A stretch of 64,000 nucleotides of DNA from Pseudomonas viridiflava (GTDB taxonomy: Bacteria > Pseudomonadota > Gammaproteobacteria > Pseudomonadales > Pseudomonadaceae): assembly GCF_900589395.1 (NCBI RefSeq), contig NZ_UUIS01000096.1, forward strand, positions 124,001-188,000. The letters run 5' to 3'. The number at the start of each line of letters is the position of its first letter. The stretch's first letter is position 1. Shown here piece after piece: positions 7,960 through 16,147 of the stretch. Both the position numbers and the translations under genes were made by a program. The notes under the pieces are model-generated. The model was not told the origin of the DNA. It was given only the letters and a program-made list of their open reading frames with translations, and made no database searches.

Positions 7960-8826
7960 ATGAACGTCTCCTTCCGGCAATTGCAGGCCTTTGTATGGGT
8001 TGCCGAAAGCGCCAGCTTTACCCGCGCCTCGGAGCTGGTGCACCTGTCCCAGCCCGCCTTGAGCTACACCATCCGCAAGCTTGAAGAGGCGCTGGGCTTG
8101 CAGTTGCTGGCGCGCAATACCCGCGTGGTCGAGCTGACCGCGGCCGGCCAGCACTTCCTGCCGCAGGCACGGCGCATGCTGCAGAACATGGAAGATGCCG
8201 TGCGCGATGCCCGCGAAACCGTGGCCCTGACCCGCGGCATCATCCGTCTGGCGGCATTGCCGACCGTGGCTGCCTCGTTCCTGCCCCAGGTGATCGCCGC
8301 CTTCACGCAGGTCCATCCGGGCGTCGAAGTCCGCCTGCGCGACGGCCGCGCCGGCGAAGTGCTGGCGTGGGTGCAGAACGGCGACGTCGACGCCGGCATC
8401 AGCTCGTCACCGCACGGCGTGGCCGGCATCGATTTCGAACCGCTGCTGGACGACGACCTGGTCCTGCTGGTGCGCCAGGGTAAAGACGTGCATGAACAGT
8501 GGCAGTCACTGCCCTATATCGCCCTGACCAAAGACACCAGCATCCGGCCCCTGGCCGACAACGCTCTCAGGCACCTGGGCGTGGACACGACGCCGGTCTG
8601 GGAAGTGGCACACATGAGCTCGGCGGTTGCCCTGGTGCGTGAGGGATTGGGGTTTTCCCTGCTGCCGGCCAGTTGCACGTCGGTGTTCAATATCGATCGG
8701 TGCATTACGCTGCAGGTAAAGCAGCCTGATCGACGGGTGATCGGATTGCTGGAGACACGCCCGGTGTCGCGCTCGCCGTCGATGGCGGCGTTTATGGTGT
8801 GTTTGCGGGGGTGGTGGGGGCGGTGA
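7960..8826 (+). CDS. LysR-family transcriptional regulator of the AtuA/CitMHS operon
   Basis: A 288-residue LysR protein. The N-terminal winged helix-turn-helix covers about residues 1-60 (FRQLQAFVWVAESASFTRASE, LSQPALSYTIRKLEEALG), followed by a linker helix and a two-lobed effector domain (IRLAALPTVAASFLPQVI at the start). It reads away from the atuA-like gene over a 99-base gap, the classic arrangement of a LysR activator and its target operon. The A/T-rich stretch 7900-7935 in that gap probably holds the operator. The inducer is presumably the acid taken up by the CitMHS carrier; this is inference. Confidence 0.9.
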   Translation: MNVSFRQLQAFVWVAESASFTRASELVHLSQPALSYTIRKLEEALGLQLLARNTRVVELTAAGQHFLPQARRMLQNMEDAVRDARETVALTRGIIRLAALPTVAASFLPQVIAAFTQVHPGVEVRLRDGRAGEVLAWVQNGDVDAGISSSPHGVAGIDFEPLLDDDLVLLVRQGKDVHEQWQSLPYIALTKDTSIRPLADNALRHLGVDTTPVWEVAHMSSAVALVREGLGFSLLPASCTSVFNIDRCITLQVKQPDRRVIGLLETRPVSRSPSMAAFMVCLRGWWGR

Positions 8827-8944
8827 CCCTGGATCACCTTTCCTTTAGCAAGGCAGCCGAACTCAAGGGATTGAGCGGGAAATGAGCAAAAGGGCGTGCA
8901 CGTGTGACTTTGTGAGTATCGACCAGACCGACAGCGTGCCCTGT

Positions 8945-9586
8945 CTAAGAGCGCATCCCCATCCAGATGACCGCCTCCGTCCATGCCGTCACGATGGGCG
9001 CCAATACCCTGAACCAGGGATCGCGCACATCAATCTGCGCTGCTGAGTGATCATGGTGGTGCTGCTCCTCCGCCACAATCGAAGTAATGGCCGCTACCGC
9101 AGGGCGGTCGATGGTGGCCAGCACCTCAAGTTGATGCGCCAGGTGCCTGAGCACCACACTTTCAACCGCGACGGTCGTCGCGACAATGGCTTTGCGGCCA
9201 CAGAGGCCCGTCAGCAACCCCAACGCCAGACCGCCGATGCCACACAACCAATAACTACGGCAGCGGGGATGATTGCGGCGTTGCAGTTCCTCCTGAAAAA
9301 CCGCTCGATGACGACGCTCGTGGGAGAGAAACTCCTTGAGCTCATTCACCATGCCCGGGACGAAAAGCCGGGCCATGAACAACTGTCCGCTATAGATACA
9401 GATCGCGCCATGCTCGCCTGCATGGTCAACCTTCATCATGCGGTTGCCCAGGTCTTCGCTCTTGGCCGTGAAATGCCGTGAACTCACGTTGGGCTTTCTT
9501 GTTCGAGGGGCTTGGTCATCGGCCTGTCCTTGCCAGGGAAACCGGCATCGTGCTTCAGCAACAAGCCAAGACGCAAGCGCAGTCAT
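8945..9586 (-). CDS. Coq7/demethoxyubiquinone hydroxylase-family diiron protein
   Basis: A 213-residue member of the Coq7 family, which hydroxylates demethoxyubiquinone with a ferritin-like diiron centre. The first ligand block KVDHAGEHGAICIYSGQ (near residues 52-68), the EFLSHERRHRAVF block, the paired glutamate region VAVESVVLRHLAHQLE and the final IVAEEQHHHDH are all present. The hydrophobic hairpin WLCGIGGLALGLLTGLCG fits membrane association. The 45-residue N-terminus is basic and unlike ordinary Coq7, and no convincing Shine-Dalgarno precedes ATG 9586. The true start could be internal, at the GTG before SSRHFTAK or at the MM before KVDHAG. It may be a second, diverged copy rather than the housekeeping coq7. 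Confidence 0.8.
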   Translation of the reverse strand: MTALASWLVAEARCRFPWQGQADDQAPRTRKPNVSSRHFTAKSEDLGNRMMKVDHAGEHGAICIYSGQLFMARLFVPGMVNELKEFLSHERRHRAVFQEELQRRNHPRCRSYWLCGIGGLALGLLTGLCGRKAIVATTVAVESVVLRHLAHQLEVLATIDRPAVAAITSIVAEEQHHHDHSAAQIDVRDPWFRVLAPIVTAWTEAVIWMGMRS

Positions 9587-9625
9587 TGTTACACGGCCTG
9601 GACCGATTACCGCCCCTCGCCTGCG

Positions 9626-10792
9626 TCACACCACCGCGGCTCCCATCGTTCTGGCGCGCCAGGCATAAGCCAGCGCCATCAGCAGCCCCAGCGCAGCCAT
9701 TGCCGCGCCGGCCAGGGAAATCGCCGGATAACCCAGCCCCGCGTTGATTACCGCTCCGCCCAGCGCAGCACCCATCGCGTTGCCAAGATTGAACGCGCCA
9801 ATGTTCACCGCCGAGGCAAGATTGGGCGCGTCCTTTGCTGCTTCCATGACGCGCATCTGCAGCGGCGGCACCAGGGCGAAACTGGCGATACCCCAGATCA
9901 GGATGGCCAGCGCCGCCGGCAGCCTCCACTGCATCAGCAGGGTGAACGCCAGCAAGACGAGAATCAGCACGCTTAGCGAGACGATCAAGGTGCGATCTAT
10001 CGAGCGGTCGGCGGCCTTGCCGCCCCACATATTGCCCAGCGTCAACCCCACACCAAAAAGCATCAGCATGGCGGTGATGTAGACGGTGGAGCTACTGGTC
10101 TCGCTGCTGAGGATCGGCGCGATGTAGGTGAAAACGGTAAACATTGCGCTCGATCCGACGACGGTCAGGGCCAGCGCGCCCAGCACCGGACCACGCCCCA
10201 GTACCCGGATTTCGGCCATTACACCGACGCTTTGCGGCGTCTTCAGGTCAGGCAGGGCGAACCACAACGCGGCCATGGTGATCGCGCCGAGGCCGGTAAT
10301 GCCCCAGAAAGCGGTGCGCCAACCGAACAGCTCGCCAAACCAGGTGGCCATCGGCACACCGCCGATGGTCGCCAGGGTCAGGCCCATGAACATCGCTGCC
10401 ACCGCCCCGGCACGCTTCTCCGGGGCAACCACGCTGGCAGCGACGATGGAGCCGACGCCAAAAAATGCACCATGGTTCAGTGAGGTCACCACCCTGGCGA
10501 CCATGAGGCTGTAGTAATCGGTGGCCAGGGCCGACATCAGATTACCCAGAGTGAAAATCGCCATAAGCCCGATCAGCAGATAGCGCCGGGGAATCTTGCC
10601 GGTGGTCAGGGTCATCAGCGGTGCGCCGAGCAAGACGCCCAGCGCATAAGCACTGACCAGCAAACCGGCAGCGGGAATGGAAACGCCCAGATCCGCCGCG
10701 ATACCCGGCAACATGCCCATGGGGGCGAATTCAGTGACGCCGATGCCAAAGGCACCGATGGCGAGCGCGACAAGTGGTGGGTTGATACGCAT
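9626..10792 (-). CDS. MFS transporter, DHA1 family (AraJ/YdhP-like exporter)
   Basis: A 388-residue major facilitator with 12 hydrophobic segments. It begins MRINPPLVALAIGAFGIGVTEFAPMGMLPGIA, the N-terminal pattern of the drug/sugar exporter DHA1 group, and has the motif GAPLMTLTTGKIPRR after TM2. Start ATG 10792 follows AGGAG; the open frame continues upstream but only through the promoter region. It is divergent from a LysR gene, with 94 bases between the two starts, so the regulator probably controls it. The substrate cannot be inferred. Confidence 0.9.
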   Translation of the reverse strand: MRINPPLVALAIGAFGIGVTEFAPMGMLPGIAADLGVSIPAAGLLVSAYALGVLLGAPLMTLTTGKIPRRYLLIGLMAIFTLGNLMSALATDYYSLMVARVVTSLNHGAFFGVGSIVAASVVAPEKRAGAVAAMFMGLTLATIGGVPMATWFGELFGWRTAFWGITGLGAITMAALWFALPDLKTPQSVGVMAEIRVLGRGPVLGALALTVVGSSAMFTVFTYIAPILSSETSSSTVYITAMLMLFGVGLTLGNMWGGKAADRSIDRTLIVSLSVLILVLLAFTLLMQWRLPAALAILIWGIASFALVPPLQMRVMEAAKDAPNLASAVNIGAFNLGNAMGAALGGAVINAGLGYPAISLAGAAMAALGLLMALAYAWRARTMGAAVV

Positions 10793-10886
10793 GGAAAGCT
10801 CCTTATCTATGCCGCCAATGCTACGATCCAGGCTTTTCAGGCGGTAGATGGCATTTTTGGCAATCACCTTTGCGCAGGAGGCACAA

Positions 10887-11780
10887 GTGGATTTCAACGG
10901 CAGGTCAGGTGAAATGAGCGTGTTCACCACCGTGGCGCAGGAAGGCAGCCTGTCGGCCGCCGCACGGGCACTGGGCCTGACACCCTCGGCAGTCAGTCGG
11001 ATCATCGCGCGCACCGAGCAACGCCTTGGCACCCGCCTGCTGCTGCGCACCACCCGGGCGATCACCTTCACGGCCGAGGGCGAAGCGTTCCTGCGTGGCG
11101 CCCGGCGTATCCTGGCCGACATGGACGAGGTCGAAGAAGCCATCGCCGACCAGGGCGTACCCAAAGGACGATTGCGGGTCAGTGCCGCCCTTGGCCATGG
11201 CCGGCTGGCCATCGTGCCCTTGGTTGCAGCATTCAGCGTCCGTTACCCGAACATCGTCGTCGACCTCAGCCTCGGCGACGAAGTGGTTGACATTCTCGGC
11301 GGGCAGGCCGACGTCGCGGTCCGTTTTGGCCATCTGCCCGACAGCCCGCTGACCGCACGCAGGATCGGCGAAACCGGCCAGGTCGTGGTGGCATCGCCTG
11401 TGTACTTGCAGCGCCACGGCATCCCCCAGGAACCGCAAGACCTGCTACAGCACAACTGCCTGCGCTTCAACTTCCGGCGTGCCGAACCCAATTGGCCGTT
11501 CATCCGCGATGGAAAAGAATTTTCCCTCAAGGTCAGCGGCAATATCGAATGCAGCAGTGGTGAAGCACTGGCACAACTGGCGCGAGCAGGGGCCGGCATT
11601 GCACGCATCGGTGAATTCAGCGTGAGCGAGGATCTGCAACGTGGTGACCTGATTCCGCTGCTGGACGCATGGAACCCCGGGGACCGGGAACCGATTCATG
11701 CCGTGTTCGTCGGCGGCGCGGCAATGCCGGCGCGGGTGCGATTGTTTGTGGACTTCTTGCTGGAACATCATCGGATGTAG
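10887..11780 (+). CDS. LysR-family regulator divergent from the MFS exporter
   Basis: A 297-residue LysR protein: winged HTH over residues 1-65 (EMSVFTTVAQEGSLSAAARAL, LTPSAVSRIIARTEQRLGT), then an effector domain beginning GRLRVSAALGHGRLAIVPLVAAF. I chose GTG 10887, which follows CAGGAGG, over the ATG at 10848, which would run into the promoter of the divergent exporter gene. The subfamily looks like the DmlR/PA0477-type group in which LysR genes sit next to MFS exporters. Codon use is normal for the genome; the island-like region begins just after this gene. Confidence 0.88.
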   Translation: MDFNGRSGEMSVFTTVAQEGSLSAAARALGLTPSAVSRIIARTEQRLGTRLLLRTTRAITFTAEGEAFLRGARRILADMDEVEEAIADQGVPKGRLRVSAALGHGRLAIVPLVAAFSVRYPNIVVDLSLGDEVVDILGGQADVAVRFGHLPDSPLTARRIGETGQVVVASPVYLQRHGIPQEPQDLLQHNCLRFNFRRAEPNWPFIRDGKEFSLKVSGNIECSSGEALAQLARAGAGIARIGEFSVSEDLQRGDLIPLLDAWNPGDREPIHAVFVGGAAMPARVRLFVDFLLEHHRM

Positions 11781-12076
11781 GGGTAGGGGATGTTGACGGT
11801 GCCGGGGTTGGGGGGAGGCAAACAGCGTGAGCGCGTTCAGGCTACCGCTACTGGCTTGCGCACCGATTCAACTACCAGAGAGCTTTTCCTGTCTCTTGAT
11901 ACATCACTGCGCGGACTTGACCGTCCGTTTGAATTCGACTTGACGAGCAGGCTGGGTGTCGTTGAACGACTGGATTCGACCCAAAGCTGCCCTTTACGGA
12001 GGGCAGCTAACGGCCAAAAGCAGCCACTATCGTCTCTGTTAAAGTACCTCCCTGAACACAACTCTCGGACGGCTTC
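11781..12076. other. Intergenic boundary of the accessory island
   Basis: This 296-base stretch has no supportable gene. From about 11,830 the base composition drops towards A/T and resembles the island genes that follow. It contains a 9-bp hairpin listed separately. An open frame from 11790 to 12185 lacks any family signature and overlaps the nucleotidyltransferase start. Confidence 0.45.
11985..12008. terminator. Hairpin AGCTGCCCT-TTACGG-AGGGCAGCT
   Basis: A perfect 9-bp stem with a 6-base loop lies 70 bases upstream of the nucleotidyltransferase. There is no T-run, so it is either a factor-dependent terminator for the LysR gene or part of a dispersed repeat. Confidence 0.4.
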
Positions 12077-12853
12077 ATGGAACGATTCCATCCTCGTGGC
12101 ATTGATGCAGACGGTTATATCCTCACCGTGTCCAACGTCGAGGTGCAGCCACAGTTTCAGGCTTTGCTGGCGGACGTTTGCATGACGCTCGCCCAGTCGG
12201 AACCTCTGCTGGATGGGATTTATCTTTATGGCAGCGTCGCTAGAGGCGACGCCGTACCGGGAGTTTCCGACCTAGACCTAACCCTTGTTCTGCACAGCTC
12301 TCCTGCATCGCAGGATCTGGAAATGCTCGAGTCGAAAAAGCGCACGCTGGAAAGTCGGCATACCGAAGTCACCAAGATCGATTTCGACATCGGTAGTCGT
12401 TCTGAAGTATTGGCGGCCAACAATCGATTGAGCTGGGGCTATTGGCTCAAGCATCACTGTCGTTGCTTATGGGGGAATGATCTGGCCAAGCGCTTCGACC
12501 GGTTCAAGCCGTCGCGTGATATCGCCATTGCCGTGAATGGTGATTTTGAATCCGTACTGACCCGGTATGCCGATCTTATCGATCAGGCGACCACACCGAC
12601 GCAATCCCTACGCCTGCAACGCGAAGCCTCACGCAAACTCATCCGGTCAACTCAAGTACTTCGCTCTGAACAGGACTTGATGTGGCCGCAAACATTGGAG
12701 GAGTATGTCGAGCTATTTGTTCAGCATTACCCGTGCATGAGAATGCAGATCTCTTTTTTCTTGTCCCAGGCAAGGGACCCATACGCGAAGCCAAAAGAGT
12801 TTACGACTCAGGTCCATGATTTTTTGACCTGGATGGCTTCAGAAACCGGTTAG
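12077..12853 (+). CDS. Nucleotidyltransferase-domain protein
   Basis: A 258-residue protein of the DNA polymerase beta-like nucleotidyltransferase superfamily. The active-site motif IYLYGSVARGDAVPGVSDLDLTLVL (residues 47-71; GS..RG and SDLD) gives the two metal-binding aspartates, and the third acidic residue is probably the D of KIDFDIG (near 106). The C-terminal half is helical and may fill the role of an HEPN-like or substrate-recognition domain. Relatives transfer nucleotides to antibiotics, tRNA or partner toxins; no HEPN toxin motif (RX4-6H) is evident beside it. It is the first gene of the island region and its codon use is less GC-rich than that of the LysR gene before it. Target unknown. 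Confidence 0.75.
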   Translation: MERFHPRGIDADGYILTVSNVEVQPQFQALLADVCMTLAQSEPLLDGIYLYGSVARGDAVPGVSDLDLTLVLHSSPASQDLEMLESKKRTLESRHTEVTKIDFDIGSRSEVLAANNRLSWGYWLKHHCRCLWGNDLAKRFDRFKPSRDIAIAVNGDFESVLTRYADLIDQATTPTQSLRLQREASRKLIRSTQVLRSEQDLMWPQTLEEYVELFVQHYPCMRMQISFFLSQARDPYAKPKEFTTQVHDFLTWMASETG

Positions 12854-12926
12854 GTCTGCTGTGGGCCGATTAGCGACAGCTGCTCCGACTAGCCATCCTT
12901 GTCCTTCCACACGTGGAGGACTTGTC

Positions 12927-13545
12927 ATGCACATCATTGCTACCAGCATCCGTCAGCCCTGGAACAAAGGAAAACTGGTCGGGCAGAAAACCCCACTCCG
13001 ACTGAGAGACATCTGGGCCATTCGAGTAAGGCTTCAAATTGCGGAAAAAACCCGAGATCTGGCTCTCTTCGATCTGGCCATCGATAGCAAGCTCCGAGCC
13101 TGCGACTTAACCACGCTCCGCGTGCGCGATGTCGCTCATGGTGAGCACGTCTCATCACGAGCTATAGTGATGCAGCAGAAAACCCAGCGGCCTGTGCAAT
13201 TTGAAATCACTGAGCAAACACGGTCTGCTCTCGCGGCTTGGATACATCGGTCCCAGTTACGCAGCGAGGACTACCTTTTCCCTAGCCGGCTGCATACTTC
13301 AGACCATCTATCTACACGTCAATACGCTCGCATCGTCAAAGGCTGGGTGAAAGCCGTTGGCCTTGATCCATCCATGTATGGCACACACAATGAGACGCAC
13401 AAAGGCATCACTGATCTATCGTAGGACTAAGAACCTGAGGGCGGTTCAGTTGCTGCTCGGCCATACGAAGCTGGAGAGCACTGTTCGATATCTGGGGATT
13501 GAGGTCGATGACGCCTTGGAGATGGCGGAACAGACTGAGGTTTAA
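12927..13545 (+). pseudogene. Tyrosine recombinase/integrase, frameshifted
   Basis: A short catalytic-domain-only tyrosine recombinase (about 206 residues if intact) read in two frames. Frame one runs from ATG 12927, after GTGGAGGA, to TAG 13422-13424, and includes IDSKLRACDLTTLRVRDV with the first catalytic arginine. Frame two starts at 13390 and encodes MRRTKASLIYRRTKNLRAVQLLLGHTKLESTVRYLGIEVDD, with the second arginine, the LLGH box and the nucleophilic tyrosine. The break lies in a (CA)4 tract at 13382-13389; adding one CA gives TAT GGC ACA CAC ACA ATG AGA, restoring the expected YGTHTMRR. The inactivation therefore looks like simple dinucleotide slippage and might be recent or reversible. 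Confidence 0.85.
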
Positions 13546-13552
13546 CCATGTG

Positions 13553-13581
13553 TAGCGCCGGTCGAAGTCAGACCGGCGCTA
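13553..13581. repeat. Perfect 11-bp inverted repeat behind the recombinase
   Basis: TAGCGCCGGTC and GACCGGCGCTA are separated by a 7-base loop, starting 8 bases after the recombinase stop. It may act as a terminator without a T-run or be a recognition/att-like structure linked to the recombinase; the second reading is speculation. Confidence 0.6.
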
Positions 13582-13683
13582 TCCGGCCAGAAGCGGTCAT
13601 TGGGTGGCACATGGCGATCTATTCCGGGCCTAGCAATCCACCTTCATTCACGGTAATCGCTAAAGACAATGGTCAGGAAAGAC

Positions 13684-14334
13684 ATGAACTTCACCGACGA
13701 GTTAGTGGCCGCCTTCCCGGCAAGCAATCCGGTACCTCCAGTATTACGACAGGCCATGGAATTCCTGGAAGCCCTAGGCTGCGTCCGCCACTATAGGACC
13801 GGGGGCCGCTACATGACGTTGCATCCCGAACCTGAATACAACAACAGCGCTATCACCGCCTTTCACGTTCCGGACTCCGCCGATACTGCTCAATGGACGG
13901 CCTGCGAAGATCCCAAAGTAAACGAGCGACTATCAATATTCCTCAGGACGGGTGGCGATGGATCGTGGGCAGGGTTGTGGCTGGACGACCACGATCAGCA
14001 GCGAATCGTCCATCTTGGCTCGGGCTCGGGATCAGTCATGCTCTGCGTCTTGACCAATAGCACGCAAGACCTGCTTCGCTTACTGGCTATTGGTTACAAC
14101 GAGCACTGCTGGCCAGAGGAGTTTACGAGAACACCGGCCGAACTGCGCGAGCAGCAATACGCAGAGGATGACTACCCAGCACCACCTCGGGCATTGCGGG
14201 CGTACGTGGAGCGCACGCTTGGCCTCAGCGTCCCGGCGCGCGCATCAGATATCATCTCAAGCACAACAAGCATGGACGCGCATGAATCCAGTGATCCTTT
14301 CTGGAATTGGCTCAAACAGGTAAGAAATGATTGA
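13684..14334 (+). CDS. SMI1/KNR4 (SUKH)-like protein, candidate orphan immunity protein
   Basis: A 216-residue soluble acidic protein. The segment LLRLLAIGYNEHCWPEEF near residues 133-150 resembles the helix of SUKH/SMI1-KNR4 immunity proteins, often written FLRLLAIGYDEL, and a glycine/serine loop HLGSGSGSVMLCVLTNS precedes it, as in that fold. It begins MNFTDELVAAFPASNPVPPVL. Start ATG 13684 follows AGGAAAG; ATG 13669 is the alternative. No toxin gene is adjacent, so if the call is right this is an orphan immunity gene, a common cargo in Pseudomonas islands. The family assignment is by eye and moderate. Confidence 0.6.
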   Translation: MNFTDELVAAFPASNPVPPVLRQAMEFLEALGCVRHYRTGGRYMTLHPEPEYNNSAITAFHVPDSADTAQWTACEDPKVNERLSIFLRTGGDGSWAGLWLDDHDQQRIVHLGSGSGSVMLCVLTNSTQDLLRLLAIGYNEHCWPEEFTRTPAELREQQYAEDDYPAPPRALRAYVERTLGLSVPARASDIISSTTSMDAHESSDPFWNWLKQVRND

Positions 14335-14791
14335 AAGGTCCCGTCGCGAGTTCGACCACCATAAGGTCAAAGAATCGCAGGATTGTTCATCAAACCTTGG
14401 ATTAATTGGCCGCTCGCAACGGGCGTAGACCAGCAAAAAATCGATGTTAGACACGTAAGCGCGAGCGGCCTAATCCAAGCTTCGAAGCCACGATAGGGAA
14501 CGATATGGCAGGAGGGAACATCATCTGCGGCACCTTCCAAAGTGCTGACAAATCCGTTTTCACACAACCTGGGTCGATAGCAGCTTTTTGCTAAAGGCAG
14601 CCATCGACCAACAGCACCCCCTGGGCGCCTTCCGCGTTGCGGGTTCAACAAAGGCGAGACCGCTCTGCGAAGACACCCAGGGTAAAGCAGGGCCCTTCGG
14701 CCGATGCTTACAGACCGACGGCTATTCCAGGCAGGCGTTCTGGGCTGGGAAATTAATACATGGCCAGAACGGACCCTGTCGACAGACAGTG
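14335..14791. other. Intergenic region between two convergent small genes
   Basis: These 457 bases contain no open frame with a family signature. They include an imperfect palindrome (GGTCGATAGCAGC against GCAGCCATCGACC, about 14575-14609), which looks like a dispersed Pseudomonas intergenic repeat. Open frames on both strands here have rare-codon, arginine-rich translations typical of non-coding GC-rich DNA. Confidence 0.4.
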
Positions 14792-15196
14792 TCAGGTGTC
14801 GTCCGCCAGGTAATAGAGAATGTACCCGGAATACACGAGAGAACCGGCGGCAACTTCTGCTTTGAAGCACTCTATGAGTGCATCCTCATCAGCAAAACCG
14901 TATTTCGGCAGTGAGTCGCCTGCAAAACCGGCAAGTCGCCACGCGTCGAAGCCATTGATCTCACCCTGCGCCCCAAAGTCAAAGTCTACTGTACCTGTGG
15001 GGAGGCTGACTGCGCAGCCATAGCCGTGCTTGAAGTAACGAACTCCGCCTTCTAGCTCTCCGTGCTGAGGGATGTCAGTCCCCACCCAATCTGTATTGGT
15101 CAAGGGCTGCGGGATACCAGACCGATGCATCATGTCCACAGCGGTGCTAACACGTGCCTGGTAATCGCTTATCAAAATGGCAAGTTGGTTATTCAT
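14792..15196 (-). CDS. DUF6896-like small protein, possible immunity protein
   Basis: A 134-residue soluble protein that I match by pattern to DUF6896: GIPQPLTNTDWVGTDIPQ, then GVRYFKHGYGCAVSLPTGTVDFDFG, GEINGFDAWRL and a C-terminal LVYSGYILYYL. The family is small, of unknown function and seen in variable regions of proteobacterial genomes next to polymorphic toxin fragments, which suggests immunity; that part is inference. Start ATG 15196 has GAGG close upstream. It is the only minus-strand gene in this part of the island. Confidence 0.65.
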   Translation of the reverse strand: MNNQLAILISDYQARVSTAVDMMHRSGIPQPLTNTDWVGTDIPQHGELEGGVRYFKHGYGCAVSLPTGTVDFDFGAQGEINGFDAWRLAGFAGDSLPKYGFADEDALIECFKAEVAAGSLVYSGYILYYLADDT

Positions 15197-15429
15197 ACAA
15201 CCTCAGGTTATAAGCAGCGCTGAGTCCGGAAAGGCGGAGAGTAGCAGTCAACGCCGCTGACTGGCAGCTTCTGGCCGTTGTATGTCGCAATATTCTTTCG
15301 TACAAAACCTAACGAAAAAGAAGGCAGCCATCAGCTCCCGTTCAGTCCAGGTCTTCTTTTCGTCCAGCAGTCGAGGGTCAAAGATTCTGATAGGGTACAA
15401 ATCACCCCCTGTTCGAGACCTGAAATCCG

Positions 15430-15741
15430 ATGAGAGTTATTCGTAGCAAAGACTTCACCGCCACGCGCGCTTGGGGGGCTGACGAGATCGCCAACCTGGA
15501 TGGAACCACCGTCCGTCTTCACTGGACTGACCAACCCTACAAGTGGCACGTCAATGATGGTGAGGAAGTGTTCGCAGTCCTCGACGGCACGGTAGATATG
15601 CATTATCGCGAGTCAGGCACTGAGCGCCTCGTGACCCTGATGGTTGGCGACGTGTTTTACGCAGGGGCTGGATGTGAACATGTTGCGCACCCTCGTGGAG
15701 AAGCACGGATTCTGGTTATCGAGCGTGAGGGCAGCGTTTGA
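15430..15741 (+). CDS. Small single-domain cupin protein
   Basis: A 103-residue cupin. The first motif reads WHVNDGEEVFAVLDGTVDMHY (residues 38-58) and the second GDVFYAGAGCEHVAHPRGEARILVIE (residues 74-99). The usual HxH of motif one is reduced to a single histidine plus the downstream glutamate, so metal binding may use a reduced ligand set. These small proteins often bind sugars or small acids or act as minor isomerases. Nothing adjacent reveals its role. The stop at 15741 is followed by a non-coding relic region. Confidence 0.8.
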   Translation: MRVIRSKDFTATRAWGADEIANLDGTTVRLHWTDQPYKWHVNDGEEVFAVLDGTVDMHYRESGTERLVTLMVGDVFYAGAGCEHVAHPRGEARILVIEREGSV

Positions 15742-16147
15742 GTTGGCTGGGCTGTCGCTCATCATGGCCGGGTCGGACTGTGCTTCGGAGCGATCTCATG
15801 GATGTAGCTGGTGCTCAAAATCGGACTGGAAATCGCGTTTCTACGCGAAATCCACATCTGCAGACGTGCCGATAAATTTCAGATTATTGAAATCCCATCC
15901 TTTTGCTGGCTCAGCCCTGCTCAAGGCCGAACATTTCATCCGGTTTGCCTGATCAAATCCCTAAAAGTACTCGCCGTGAACAAGCAACAGCTAGCAGCCA
16001 AGATCTGGGAATCAGCCAACCAGATGCGATCACCTGCAAACAGTCTCTACCTGAACTTATGCATGAGATGAAGATTGATGTTATCAATGGGGTAATGAAA
16101 AATGGCGAAAAAGTTACGGTTAACTCCAGGGCACGGTAGAGGTTGGC
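15742..16147. other. Relic region with recombinase and hsdM fragments
   Basis: This 406-base stretch holds no intact gene. Bases 15781-15808 nearly repeat (26 of 28) a stretch of the integrase pseudogene at 16962-16989; read on the minus strand it encodes YIHEIAPKH. Bases 15976-16032 are an hsdM 5' scar. The end (16103-16155) carries a short frame ending TPGHGRGWHV whose stop overlaps the next gene's start, like the tail of a toxin gene preceding its immunity gene. The region reads as the joined debris of several mobile modules. Confidence 0.6.
15976..16032 (+). pseudogene. hsdM 5' remnant (type I restriction-modification methylase N-terminus)
   Basis: A GTG at 15976 begins a 19-codon stretch MNKQQLAAKIWESANQMRS, which is the near-invariant N-terminus of type I modification subunits (normally continuing KIEANEYKD...). 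The similarity stops abruptly after MRS and the frame ends at 16071. This is a deletion scar showing that a type I RM locus once stood here. Confidence 0.75.

Noticed and set aside
14367..14870. Minus-strand frame of 167 codons between the SUKH-like and DUF6896-like genes
   Set aside because: An arginine- and serine-rich translation with no pattern; it overlaps the DUF6896-like gene and has no ribosome site.
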